From: Nocardiopsis sp. TSRI0078
GTDB lineage: Bacteria > Actinomycetota > Actinomycetes > Streptosporangiales > Streptosporangiaceae
Length of the DNA: 64,000 nt
Direction of reading: 5' to 3'
NCBI RefSeq assembly: GCF_001905145.1
Contig: NZ_LWLB01000034.1
Coordinates: 124,001 to 188,000, forward strand
Shown here: positions 32,205 through 40,596 of the stretch, in pieces
How positions within the stretch are numbered: the stretch's first letter is position 1
How the letters are laid out: the number at the start of each line of letters is the position of its first letter
The notes under the pieces: model-generated
Databases searched by the model: none
Seen by the model: only the letters and a program-made list of their open reading frames with translations
Told to the model about the DNA's origin: nothing
Made by a program: the position numbers and the translations under genes

Positions 32205-32702
32205 ACGGCGCCCTCCTCGGGGCCCTCCGCCGTGTGCGGGCCCCGGTCGGAGCCGTTCCGCGTTCCGGGGCCGCACACGCGCCGCCTCCGCCACACCGGT
32301 GGGAGCCGTGCGGTGCGGCCCCTTCGTGTTCCCCCGGGAGGCCGGAACGGGCCTGCTCCGGCCAGGGGAGACACGCGCCAGTCTCACATGGTGAGAAGTC
32401 CTGGTCATATAGTTGGACATCCGATATTCTGAAGTCCTAGGAGTCAGCGGTGCACCGGACCCACAGTCCGATGCCGCAGCCCGGCGCCGCACCCGCCCCG
32501 ACCGGGGCCCGTGCCGGCGTCCCACGGCAGACGATCCCGCCTGGGCGTGCTCCTTCCTCCGTGGACACCGTCGCCCACGTTCCGCGCTCCACCGCCGTCC
32601 GGCTCATCCGCCCCGGACCCGGTAGGGCACACCGCGTAGAGCATCAGCACCCGTGGCCGCACCGTTCCCGCGACCGGTCACGCAACGCATCCGGAGGATC
32701 GC
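32205..32702. other. Intergenic region with palindrome and promoter-like sequence
   Basis: It contains the perfect inverted repeat TCTCAC-ATG-GTGAGA (32382-32396), then an AT-richer stretch (CATATAGTTGGACATCCGAT, 32406-32425) and TATTCT (32425-32430), a likely -10. Next are AGGAG (32439-32443) and a GTG (32450) opening a Pro/Arg-rich frame of doubtful reality. It appears to be a regulated promoter for a small transcript. Confidence 0.5.
32382..32396. promoter_or_regulatory. Perfect palindrome TCTCAC-ATG-GTGAGA, putative operator
   Basis: Six-bp arms around three bases, about 30 bases upstream of the likely -10 at 32425-32430. I do not recognise the regulator. Confidence 0.5.
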
Positions 32703-32792
32703 ATGTACGACATGACCGAGTACCCGTCCACGCCCGACTCCCAGGACGAGATCAACCGAGCCCTGCAGGACGCGCTCAACCGCCGGTCCTGA
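32703..32792 (+). CDS. Possible small protein (29 aa), unknown
   Basis: The ATG at 32703 has a strong GGAGGA (32693-32698) four bases upstream, and the ORF ends at TGA 32790-32792. The product MYDMTEYPSTPDSQDEINRA then LQDALNRRS is acidic at the front with a short amphipathic helix at the end. It lies downstream of the promoter-like region at 32382-32430. It could be a real small protein, a peptide precursor or a regulatory uORF; nothing next to it resembles a peptide-modifying enzyme. Confidence 0.4.
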   Translation: MYDMTEYPSTPDSQDEINRALQDALNRRS

Positions 32793-32988
32793 GGCGACCC
32801 GCCCGGGCGCCGGGCCGCGGCGGCCCGGCGGCTCGTGAGGGATGCGGGCCGCGCCGGCCGGGGGCGGGCCCGGTGCCGGGGCGGCTCCGGTCCGCCGGGG
32901 CGGTAGGGTTGTCTCATTCAGTGTTCATCCTGGTCTCACTATCTGGGAAGAAGCCGGTGGGGCCGCGTCCGAATCAGAGGCAGTCCGT

Positions 32989-34053
32989 ATGGCAGCGCGC
33001 ACCGTGAAACTGGCGGTCATTCCCGGCGACGGGATCGGTCCCGAGGTCATCGCCGAGGGCCTCAAGGTGCTGGAGGTCGCGGCCTCCCAGCACGACCTCG
33101 CCATCGAGACCACCGAGTACGAACTCGGCGCCAAGCTGTGGCACCGCACCGGTGAGACCCTGCCCGACTCGGTCGAGTCCGAGCTGGCCGGACACGAGGC
33201 CATCTACCTGGGCGCCGTCGGCGACCCGTCGGTGCCCAGCGGCGTGCTGGAGCGCGGCCTGCTGCTGCGCCTGCGCTTCGACTTCGACCACCACGTCAAC
33301 CTGCGGCCGGTCCGCCTCTACCCGGGTGTGGACAGCCCCCTGGCGGGTGTGGGCCCCGAGGACATCGACATGCTCGTGGTCCGCGAGGGCACCGAGGGAC
33401 CCTACGCGGGCGCCGGGGGCGTCCTGCGCAAGGGCACCCCGCACGAGATCGCCACCCAGGACAGCGTCAACACCCGCTTCGGCGTCGAGCGCGTCGTCCG
33501 CTACGCCTTCGACAAGGCCGCCTCGCGCCCGCGCAGGAAGCTCACCCTGGTGCACAAGGACAACGTCCTGAGCTTCGCCGGAGAGCTGTGGCAGCGCGTG
33601 GTCCGCGAGGTCGGCGCCGAGTACCCGCAGGTCGCCGTGGACTACTGCCACGTCGACGCCGCGTCGATGTTCTTCGTCAACCAGCCCGCCCGCTTCGACG
33701 TGGTGGTCACCGACAACCTCTTCGGCGACATCATCACCGACATCGGAGCCGCCATCGCCGGCGGCATCGGGCTGGCCGCCAGCGGGAACATCAACCCCGG
33801 CCGCGACTTCCCCAGCATGTTCGAGCCCGTCCACGGCTCCGCGCCCGACATCGCGGGCCAGGGCAAGGCCGACCCCACCGCCACGGTGCTCTCGGCCGCC
33901 ACCATGCTGGAGCACCTCGGCGTGCCCGAGGCGGCCCGCCGGATCGAGGACGCGGTCGCCGCGGACCTCAAGACCCGCGCCCAGAGCGGCGCGGTCCGCT
34001 CCACGGCCAAGATCGGCGACGACCTCGCCGCGCGAGTAGCCGAGCAGGGCTGA
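32989..34053 (+). CDS. leuB: 3-isopropylmalate dehydrogenase
   Basis: 354 residues. It oxidatively decarboxylates 3-isopropylmalate to 2-ketoisocaproate with NAD+ and Mg2+ in leucine synthesis. LAVIPGDGIGPEVIAEGLKVL at the start, the substrate arginines in LLLRLRFDFDHHVNLRP, and the metal and NAD motif VVTDNLFGDIITDIGAAIAGGIGLAASGNINP are present, as is EPVHGSAPDIAGQGKADPTA. The ATG at 32989 has AGAGG about eight bases upstream; the frame is open further upstream but without family similarity. TAGGGT at 32903-32908 is a likely -10, and GTCTCATTC just after it weakly resembles one half of the NdgR-type site. Confidence 0.96.
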   Translation: MAARTVKLAVIPGDGIGPEVIAEGLKVLEVAASQHDLAIETTEYELGAKLWHRTGETLPDSVESELAGHEAIYLGAVGDPSVPSGVLERGLLLRLRFDFDHHVNLRPVRLYPGVDSPLAGVGPEDIDMLVVREGTEGPYAGAGGVLRKGTPHEIATQDSVNTRFGVERVVRYAFDKAASRPRRKLTLVHKDNVLSFAGELWQRVVREVGAEYPQVAVDYCHVDAASMFFVNQPARFDVVVTDNLFGDIITDIGAAIAGGIGLAASGNINPGRDFPSMFEPVHGSAPDIAGQGKADPTATVLSAATMLEHLGVPEAARRIEDAVAADLKTRAQSGAVRSTAKIGDDLAARVAEQG

Positions 34054-34265
34054 GGCCACGCGCCCACAGCCCTGCCCTCCCCTTTTCGAGGCGCGGCTGA
34101 CGGCCCCACCGAACACCGCCGACGGGCGCGCCTGGAGAACCGGGCGCGCCCGTCGCCGCTTCGTGTGCACGACTCCTGCCCTGGCACCGGGTGCGCTCTT
34201 CCGCCAGACTAGATTCCAGGTCGGCGATGCTGCCGGCCTGATGCACCCGAGAGGACCACCGACAC

Positions 34266-35381
34266 ATGAACAACGACACCACCACAAGCGGGTTGGCGTT
34301 CGACATCCAGCTCTCCGACAAGCGGAAGACCCCGCAGGAGCGAGAGGCACTGCTGGAGAACCCGGGGTTCGGCCAGGTGTTCACCGACCACATGGTGAGC
34401 ATCCGCTACACCGAGGGGAAGGGGTGGCACGACGCGAAGCTGGAGCCGTACGGTCCGCTGAGCCTGGACCCGGCCACCGCCGCCCTCCACTACGCCCAGG
34501 AGATCTTCGAGGGCCTCAAGGCCTACCGGCATCCCGACGGCTCGCTCGCCTCCTTCCGGCCCGAGGCCAACGCGGCCCGCTTCAACCGCAGCGCGGCGCG
34601 CATGGCGATGCCCGAGCTTCCCGAGGAGCTCTTCCTCAGGTCCATCGAGCTCCTCCTGGAGCACGACGGCGCCTGGGTTCCGAGCAGGGAGGGCTTCAGC
34701 CTGTACCTGCGCCCGTTCATGATCGCCACGGACGTCGGCCTCGGCGTCAACCACCCGTCCCGCTCCTACGTCTACCTGCTGATCGCCTCGCCGGTCGGCT
34801 CCTACTTCTCGGGCGGCGTCAAGCCGGTGACGGTGTGGCTGTCCAAGGACTACACGCGCGCCGCGCCGGGCGGCACGGGCGCGGCCAAGTTCGCGGGCAA
34901 CTACGCGGCGAGCTTCCTGGCCCAGGCGCAGGCCGTCGAGCAGGGCTGCGACCAGGTGGTCTGGCTCGACGCCCGCGAGCACCGCTGGGTCGAGGAGATG
35001 GGCGGCATGAACCTGTGGTTCGTGTTCGGCTCGGGCGAGAACGCGCGGCTGCGCACGCCCCCGCTGACCGGGACCCTGTTGCCCGGCATCACCCGCGAGT
35101 CGCTGCTGACCCTGGCCCCCGACCTCGGCATCCCGGCCGAGGAGGCGCCGATCTCCACCGACGAGTGGCGCGAGGCCGCCGAGGCCGGTGAGATCACCGA
35201 GGTGTTCGCCTGCGGTACCGCGGCCGTGATCACCCCGGTCGGCCGCGTCAAGAGCGACGACGGCGAGTTCGCCATCGGCGACGGCACCCCGGGTCCGGTC
35301 GCCATGCGCCTGCGCGAGGAGCTCGTGGGCCTGCAGACGGGTCTGCGCACCGACAAGTACGACTGGATCACCAGGTTCTAG
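34266..35381 (+). CDS. ilvE: Branched-chain amino acid aminotransferase
   Basis: 371 residues, PLP-dependent, the final transamination to Leu, Ile and Val. Long form typical of actinobacteria and eukaryotes. The PLP lysine is in GGTGAAKFAGNYAAS, preceded by LYLRPFMIATDVGLG. EVFACGTAAVITPVG binds the phosphate. The ATG at 34266 follows GAGAGG. TAGATT at 34210-34215 is a likely -10. A 13-bp hairpin ends the gene at 35392-35422. Confidence 0.95.
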   Translation: MNNDTTTSGLAFDIQLSDKRKTPQEREALLENPGFGQVFTDHMVSIRYTEGKGWHDAKLEPYGPLSLDPATAALHYAQEIFEGLKAYRHPDGSLASFRPEANAARFNRSAARMAMPELPEELFLRSIELLLEHDGAWVPSREGFSLYLRPFMIATDVGLGVNHPSRSYVYLLIASPVGSYFSGGVKPVTVWLSKDYTRAAPGGTGAAKFAGNYAASFLAQAQAVEQGCDQVVWLDAREHRWVEEMGGMNLWFVFGSGENARLRTPPLTGTLLPGITRESLLTLAPDLGIPAEEAPISTDEWREAAEAGEITEVFACGTAAVITPVGRVKSDDGEFAIGDGTPGPVAMRLREELVGLQTGLRTDKYDWITRF

Positions 35382-35391
35382 GGTGATCCGG

Positions 35392-35422
35392 CGGGCCGCC
35401 CGGACGGGATCCGGGCGGCCCG
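35392..35422 (+). terminator. Hairpin terminator after ilvE
   Basis: A 13-bp perfect stem (CGGGCCGCCCGGA with TCCGGGCGGCCCG) and 5-base loop, 11 bases after the ilvE stop. Confidence 0.75.
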
Positions 35423-35529
35423 CGGCGTGGACAGCGCGGACCGCAGAGCAGGAGTGGTCGCCGCCTTCCGGCGCGTGCGACCTTCGTGCCATGAGAGAAG
35501 ACGGCAGACGCCTCCTCCGGAGGCCCCGT

Positions 35530-36609
35530 ATGCTCGCCGTCAACGCCCTGGTCGGACTCCTGGTGTGGGCCGTGTGGGCGTTCGTGTGGGGACCCCGGTA
35601 CCTCGACGCCCTGGCCGACCACTGGGCCGTGGCGCTGACGATGGTCTTCGGGTCACTCGTCGGCGGAGGGACGAGTGAGGGAGGCGGGGCGATCGCCTTC
35701 CCCGTACTGACCAAGGTGCTGGACGTGCCCGCCGACCGGGCCCGGGTCTTCACCTTCGCGATCCAGTCGCTCGGCATGGGCGCCGCGTCCCTCTCGATCC
35801 TGGGCTCCAGGGTGCCCGTCGAAGGGCGGGTGATCCTGTACGGCTCCTCCGCCGGGGTGGTCGGCGTCCTCACCAGCGTCGTCCTCATCGCGCCACTGGT
35901 GCCGCTGCCGACGGTCCGGGCCCTGTTCACCATGCTGCTGGTCGCCCTGGCGATCGCCCTGGCGCTGCAGCTGCGCCAGCGGGGGTACCGGCGTCACCCC
36001 CGCGTCCCCCGCTGGGGAGCGCGCGAGGCGTTGCTGGTCAGTGGCTTCGGCCTCGCGGGGGGCCTGCTCAGCGGTGTGGCCGGGGTGGGCGAGAACTGCG
36101 TGATGTTCCTCCTGCTGGTCCTGCTCTTCCGCGTCTCCGAGAAGGTGGCGACACCGACCACGGTGGTCATGATGACCGTGGTGTCGGTCGCGGCCTTCCT
36201 CGCCCATGCCTTCGTCGTCGGGGACTTCACGGGGCCGGTCTACGACTACTGGATCGCCTCCGTGCCGGTCGTCGTGGTGGGGGCACCGCTCGGGGCCTGG
36301 ATCTGCACCCGGCTCACACCGCTCACCATCCGTGTACTCCTCTTCGTGCTGATCGGAACCGAGTTCGTGAGCACGCTGTTGTTCGTCCCGTTCACCCCGG
36401 GGATGGCCCTGGCCAGCGGAGGGGTCCTCATCGCCCTCACCCTGCTCTCGGTCGCGTTCGTCCGGACGACGCGTTACGCCGGCCCCGGGGCTCGCGGTGC
36501 CCCCGACGCGGTACCGGCCCCGATGGCCCCCTCCGCCCCGGGCGTGTCCTTCCGGGCCCCCGGCAGAGCAGCGGATATGTCCGGTGTGAGGAATTCGTAT
36601 CTCGAATGA
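35530..36609 (+). CDS. TauE/SafE-family membrane protein (putative sulfite/organosulfonate exporter)
   Basis: 359 residues from ATG 35530, chosen because GGAGG stands six bases upstream; ATG 35491 in the same frame has no such site. About eight hydrophobic segments. The two repeats typical of the family are visible: MVFGSLVGGGTSEGGGAIAFPVL and GFGLAGGLLSGVAGVGENCVMFLLLVLLF. Members export sulfite, sulfoacetate or similar anions, or are uncharacterised. The last ~40 residues are Pro/Ala-rich. The stop codon (36607-36609) lies inside the operator-like sequence of the cimA leader, so the two units overlap in regulation. Confidence 0.8.
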   Translation: MLAVNALVGLLVWAVWAFVWGPRYLDALADHWAVALTMVFGSLVGGGTSEGGGAIAFPVLTKVLDVPADRARVFTFAIQSLGMGAASLSILGSRVPVEGRVILYGSSAGVVGVLTSVVLIAPLVPLPTVRALFTMLLVALAIALALQLRQRGYRRHPRVPRWGAREALLVSGFGLAGGLLSGVAGVGENCVMFLLLVLLFRVSEKVATPTTVVMMTVVSVAAFLAHAFVVGDFTGPVYDYWIASVPVVVVGAPLGAWICTRLTPLTIRVLLFVLIGTEFVSTLLFVPFTPGMALASGGVLIALTLLSVAFVRTTRYAGPGARGAPDAVPAPMAPSAPGVSFRAPGRAADMSGVRNSYLE

Positions 36610-36615
36610 TGGGAC
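36599..36615 (+). promoter_or_regulatory. Putative NdgR-type operator upstream of cimA
   Basis: ATCTCGAATGATGGGAC shares 15 of 17 positions with the ilvB site at 26824-26840, including CTCGAATGATG, and like it is followed by AAT. It overlaps the end of the upstream membrane-protein gene. Confidence 0.6.
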
Positions 36616-36666
36616 AATCGGCCGCTGAGCACCAGGAACTCCGCCACCGTGTGGCACACTGACCTC

Positions 36667-36708
36667 ATGCCGTCTCAGGTTCTCATTATCGTGAGGCGCG
36701 CTGGCTGA
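36667..36708 (+). CDS. cimA leader peptide (attenuator peptide)
   Basis: A 13-codon ORF, MPSQVLIIVRRAG, with five consecutive branched-chain codons (Val-Leu-Ile-Ile-Val). The stop is at the start of the loop of the hairpin formed by 36696-36705 and 36721-36730, and a terminator follows at 36732-36761. The layout and the basic C-terminal residues parallel the ilvB leader at 26893-26943, so both units respond to the same charged tRNA pools. Confidence 0.82.
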   Translation: MPSQVLIIVRRAG

Positions 36709-36761
36709 CCATCGGACCTCGCCAGCGCGCTGACCTCTCGTGTCCACGGGGGGTCTTTTTT
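36696..36761 (+). terminator. cimA transcription attenuator
   Basis: GCGCGCTGGC (36696-36705) pairs perfectly with GCCAGCGCGC (36721-36730). GACCTC (36732-36737) pairs with GGGGTC (36750-36755), with one G-T, and is followed by TTTTTT (36756-36761). The terminator is 54 bases before the cimA ATG. Confidence 0.82.
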
Positions 36762-36815
36762 GTTGGCGGAGCCCGGTCGGCCACACCACAGCATCCACCT
36801 TCGGGAGTTCCACCC

Positions 36816-38426
36816 ATGAGGGACGACAGTTTCCACGTCTTCGACACCACGCTGCGCGACGGGGCCCAGCGCGAGGGGATCAACCTGCGGGTCTCCGACA
36901 AGCTGGCCATCGCGAAGCTGCTGGACGAGTTCGGGGTGGCGTTCATCGAGGGAGGGTGGCCGGGGGCCAACCCCAAGGACACCGAGTTCTTCCAGCGCGC
37001 TTCACGAGAGCTGACGCTGGAGCACGCGCAACTCACCGCGTTCGGCGCGACCCGCCGTGCCGGTGTGAGGGCCGCCGACGACCCACAGGTGGCCGCCCTG
37101 CGCGACAGCGGCGCACCGGTCGTCACCCTTGTCGCCAAGAGTGACGACCGGCACGTCGAGCGCGCACTGCGCACGACCCTCGACGAGAACCTCGCCATGA
37201 TCGCCGACACGGTGTCCCACCTGTGCGAGCACGGCCAGCGCGTGTTCGTGGACTGCGAGCACTTCTTCGACGGATACCGCCACAACCCCGACCACGCGCT
37301 CGACGTGGTCCGCACCGCCGCCGAGGCCGGGGCCGACGTCGTCGTCCTGTGCGACACCAACGGCGGCATGCTCCCCACCGACATCACCCGCATCGTCACC
37401 GAGGTCCGCGAGGCCACCGGCGCGCGCCTGGGCATCCACGCCCAGGACGACACCGGATGCGCCGTCGCCAACACCCTCGCCGCCGTCGACGCGGGCGCCA
37501 CCCACGTGCAGTGCACCGCCAACGGCTACGGCGAGCGGGTGGGCAACGCCAACCTGTTCTCCGTGGTCGGCGCGCTCACCCTCAAGCGCGGCCAGGACGT
37601 CCTGCCCCAGGGCTGCCTGGCCGAGATGACCCGCGTGGCCACCGCCATCGCCGAGATCGTCAACCTCGCCCCCGACACCCACCAGCCCTACGTGGGGGTG
37701 TCGGCCTTCGCCCACAAGGCGGGACTGCACGCCTCGGCCATCAAGGTCGACCCCGACCTGTACCAGCACACCGACCCGGGGCTGGTCGGCAACACCATGC
37801 GCATGCTCGTCTCGGACATGGCCGGACGCGCCTCCATCGAACTCAAGGCCCAGGAGCTGGGCCTGGACCTTTCCGGGGACCGGGCCCTGTCGGGCCGGGT
37901 CGTGGAACGGGTCAAGGGCCTGGAGCTGTCCGGCTACAGCTTCGAGGCGGCCGACGCCTCCCTGGAGCTGCTGCTGCGCGAGGAGCTGGGCCGACCGGTG
38001 CGCTACTTCGACACCGAGTCCTGGCGGGTCATCACCGAGCGCCGCCCCCGGAGCGGCTCCAGCCCCCTGTCCAACGACTACGAGAGCGTCACCGAGGCCA
38101 CCGTCAAGCTGCGGGTCAAGGGCGAGCGCGTGATCGCCACCGCGGAGGGCAACGGGCCGGTGAACGCGCTGGACCGGGCGCTGCGCAGCTCCATGGAGGG
38201 GGTCTACACCGCGCTGGCCGGGCTGGAGCTGACGGACTACAAGGTCCGCATCCTGGAGGGCTCCTCCGGCACCAACGCGATCACCCGCATCCTCATCACC
38301 TTCGGCGACGGGACGGGGGAGTGGACCACGGTCGGCGTGGGCCCCAACGTCATCGACGCGTCGTGGGTCGCGCTCGAACAGGCCGTCACCTACGGGCTGC
38401 TCCGGCAGGGCTACCCGCAGGACTGA
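36816..38426 (+). CDS. cimA: Citramalate synthase (2-isopropylmalate synthase superfamily)
   Basis: 536 residues. It condenses pyruvate and acetyl-CoA to (R)-citramalate, a threonine-independent route to 2-ketobutyrate and isoleucine. FDTTLRDGAQREGINL carries the metal- and substrate-binding DxxLRDG. GGWPGANPKDTEFF is a segment I associate with citramalate synthases rather than LeuA. Metal-binding HAQDDTGCAVANTLAAVDAGATHVQCT is intact and a C-terminal LeuA-type allosteric domain is present (about 400-536). Streptomyces orthologues have been labelled leuA2, so a 2-isopropylmalate synthase role cannot be excluded from sequence alone. Regulated by the attenuator and operator directly upstream. 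Confidence 0.88.
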   Translation: MRDDSFHVFDTTLRDGAQREGINLRVSDKLAIAKLLDEFGVAFIEGGWPGANPKDTEFFQRASRELTLEHAQLTAFGATRRAGVRAADDPQVAALRDSGAPVVTLVAKSDDRHVERALRTTLDENLAMIADTVSHLCEHGQRVFVDCEHFFDGYRHNPDHALDVVRTAAEAGADVVVLCDTNGGMLPTDITRIVTEVREATGARLGIHAQDDTGCAVANTLAAVDAGATHVQCTANGYGERVGNANLFSVVGALTLKRGQDVLPQGCLAEMTRVATAIAEIVNLAPDTHQPYVGVSAFAHKAGLHASAIKVDPDLYQHTDPGLVGNTMRMLVSDMAGRASIELKAQELGLDLSGDRALSGRVVERVKGLELSGYSFEAADASLELLLREELGRPVRYFDTESWRVITERRPRSGSSPLSNDYESVTEATVKLRVKGERVIATAEGNGPVNALDRALRSSMEGVYTALAGLELTDYKVRILEGSSGTNAITRILITFGDGTGEWTTVGVGPNVIDASWVALEQAVTYGLLRQGYPQD

Positions 38427-38554
38427 GGCCTCGGCCGCCCCCCGCCCCGCGAGGCGGGAGCGGGGGCACGGGGCCCGGCACGGACCCCGTCCGGGCTCCG
38501 GTCCGGCCGCGGCGGGGCCCGCCCGGGCCCCGCCGCGGCCGGTACCAGGAGCCG

Positions 38555-39409
38555 TCAGTCCTCGGGGGCGTTCTCCGGGTGGACCCAGCCGTTGCGCTCG
38601 CAGCCCTGCAGGTCCAGGGTCTGCTGCTGCATCACCGGGGCCAGTTCGCCCTCGCCGGGGCAGTTCACGTGGCCGCGGCCCAGGGTGTGGCCCACCTCGT
38701 GGTTGATCAGGTAGATCCGGTAGGTCTTCAGGTCGTCCTCGAAGTGGGGGACGCCCGACACCCAGCGGTTCTGGTTGATGACGGCCCGGTTGCCGTTGGC
38801 GCAGGACACGTACCCGTTGGTGTTCAGCGGGGCGCACAGCCGGTCCACGGTGTCCGGGGCGGCCAACAGCACGCGGATGTCGGCGTCGTCGCCGTCCACC
38901 CGCTGCATGGAGCGCTCGTCGTCGGCGCGCCAGCTGCGCGGGTCGCCCAGGATCTTCTCCACGGCGGCCACGAAGTCCTCGGACTCGCCGGGCAGCCCCT
39001 TCTCGACCTCCACGGCGAAGGTCGTCAGCGGGCCCTCGCCCATGACCTCGCTCTCCCCCTCCATGACGACGAGGTCGCCGTCGGCGCTGTCGACCTCCTC
39101 CTCCACCGAGCGGAGCAGGACCGGAGGCTCCTCCCCGTCTGTGGAGCCCTTCCCCGGGGCCGGGGAGGCGTCGGTGCTCTCGGCCGACTGCTGCGTGCGC
39201 TGGTCGTCGGAGCTCCCGGGAACGCCGTCCCCCACGGGGCCGGTGGCCGAGGTCTCGGCGGGATCGGTCGGTGGTTCGGGCACGCTGACCATGAGCACGG
39301 TGGTGGCCCCGGAGACCAGGCACAGTCCCAGCGCCAGCCCCATCGGGTACCGGCGGCGTCGACGGTGCCGGGCACGGGACCGACCCGTGGGCGAAGCGGA
39401 CGTGGGCAC
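38555..39409 (-). CDS. DUF3152-type membrane-anchored putative zinc metalloprotease
   Basis: 284 residues from GTG 39409, which has GAGGGG about eight bases upstream. A basic N-terminus (RARHRRRRR) precedes one transmembrane segment (MGLALGLCLVSGATTVLMVSV) and a Pro/Ser/Glu-rich linker, so the C-terminal domain is exported. That domain ends with INHEVGHTLGRGH, the complete HExxHxxGxxH metzincin-type zinc motif, plus two cysteine pairs (LCAPLNTNGYVSCANG and NCPGEG...GCERNGW). DUF3152 proteins have this motif, but their substrates are unknown to me. It is convergent with cimA. Confidence 0.82.
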   Translation of the reverse strand: MPTSASPTGRSRARHRRRRRYPMGLALGLCLVSGATTVLMVSVPEPPTDPAETSATGPVGDGVPGSSDDQRTQQSAESTDASPAPGKGSTDGEEPPVLLRSVEEEVDSADGDLVVMEGESEVMGEGPLTTFAVEVEKGLPGESEDFVAAVEKILGDPRSWRADDERSMQRVDGDDADIRVLLAAPDTVDRLCAPLNTNGYVSCANGNRAVINQNRWVSGVPHFEDDLKTYRIYLINHEVGHTLGRGHVNCPGEGELAPVMQQQTLDLQGCERNGWVHPENAPED

Positions 39410-39696
39410 GAGGATCAACCCCTCAACAGCGGATGACGGACCCAGCATGCCAGAGTCCGCCCCAAGGAAAAGCCAAGGCAGTGTCCGGGAAAGCCAGGTG
39501 TGGCAGGGCTTCGCCGCTTTGTGCCACATCAGAGTGGTGACGGGTGTCCGTGTGCTCATGGGATGTTTCTCACGCGTCCCGCACGCCCCTCCCGGCCTTT
39601 CGAAACCTCCACACGATCCGGCTGGCACCGCCGGCGCCCGTCGCGCCGATACCCTTCAACCGCAAGCGAGACAACAGGGCTGCTGGGAGGCATCAG

Positions 39697-40497
39697 GTGC
39701 GCATCGCACGGTTCGCGGCCGGCGACGAGGTCGGGTTCGGCCTGGTCGAGACCGATTCGGACAGCGGGGAGGAGTTCGTCGCACGACTGAGCGGACACCC
39801 CCTCCTCGGCGACATCAAGCTGACCGGCGAGCGGGCGAAGCTCTCCGACATCCGCCTGCTGTCACCGGTACTGCCCACCAAGGTGGTCTGCATCGGCAAG
39901 AACTACGCCGACCACGTCGAGGAGATGAAGGACATCACGGGGGAGTCCACCGACGAGCCCGTGGTCTTCCTCAAGCCCTCCACCGCCGTGACCGGGCCCC
40001 ACGACCCGGTCTTCCACCCCGAGATCTCCGAGCGGGTCGACTACGAGGGCGAACTGGCCATCGTCATCGCCCGGCCCTGCCGCGAGGTGCCGCGCGAGCG
40101 TGCCAAGGACGTCATCCTCGGCTACACCGTGGCCAACGACGTCACCGCCCGCGACCTGCAGAAGAAGGACAAGCAGTGGACGCGGGCCAAGGGCTTCGAC
40201 TCCTTCTGCCCCCTCGGGCCCTGGATCACCACGGGCATGAGCATCGAGGAGGCGCAGGACCTGGCCGTCACCACCACCGTGGACGGCCAGACCCGGCAGG
40301 AGGGACGAACCTCACAGTTCATCCACGACATCCCGGACATCATCGCCCACGTCTCCTCCTTCATGACGCTGCTTCCGGGTGACGTGGTCCTCACCGGCAC
40401 GCCCGCCGGTGTGGGACCGGTCGAGATCGGACAGGAGGTCTCGGTGACGGTGGAGCGGCTGGGCACCATCAGCAACAGGGTGGTCGCCCGGGACTGA
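39697..40497 (+). CDS. Fumarylacetoacetate hydrolase-family protein
   Basis: 266 residues. CIGKNYADHVEEM, followed by FLKPSTAVTGPHDPVFHP, and the metal-binding acids in RVDYEGELAIVI and GYTVANDVTARDLQ, define the FAH fold. Family members hydrolyse or decarboxylate beta-diketo and oxaloacetate-type compounds (oxaloacetate decarboxylase, acylpyruvase, HpcE); the exact substrate cannot be read here. The GTG at 39697 has GGGAGG six bases upstream. It lies near gltX in other actinobacteria too, from memory. Confidence 0.88.
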   Translation: MRIARFAAGDEVGFGLVETDSDSGEEFVARLSGHPLLGDIKLTGERAKLSDIRLLSPVLPTKVVCIGKNYADHVEEMKDITGESTDEPVVFLKPSTAVTGPHDPVFHPEISERVDYEGELAIVIARPCREVPRERAKDVILGYTVANDVTARDLQKKDKQWTRAKGFDSFCPLGPWITTGMSIEEAQDLAVTTTVDGQTRQEGRTSQFIHDIPDIIAHVSSFMTLLPGDVVLTGTPAGVGPVEIGQEVSVTVERLGTISNRVVARD

Positions 40498-40596
40498 ACC
40501 CGGGTCCGTGCGCGGGGGAGGGCCCGCGTCCGGACCGGTCGCGGGGCCGGCGGCGCCCGGCGCCGCCGACCCCGCGAAGGAGCGGAAGGAAGGCAC

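Noticed and set aside
32450..33007. GTG ORF with AGGAG, Pro/Arg-rich, running into leuB
   Set aside because: It overlaps the leuB start and the 29-codon ORF out of frame, its composition is shadow-like, and no family resemblance is seen. Only its first codons could be a leader peptide.
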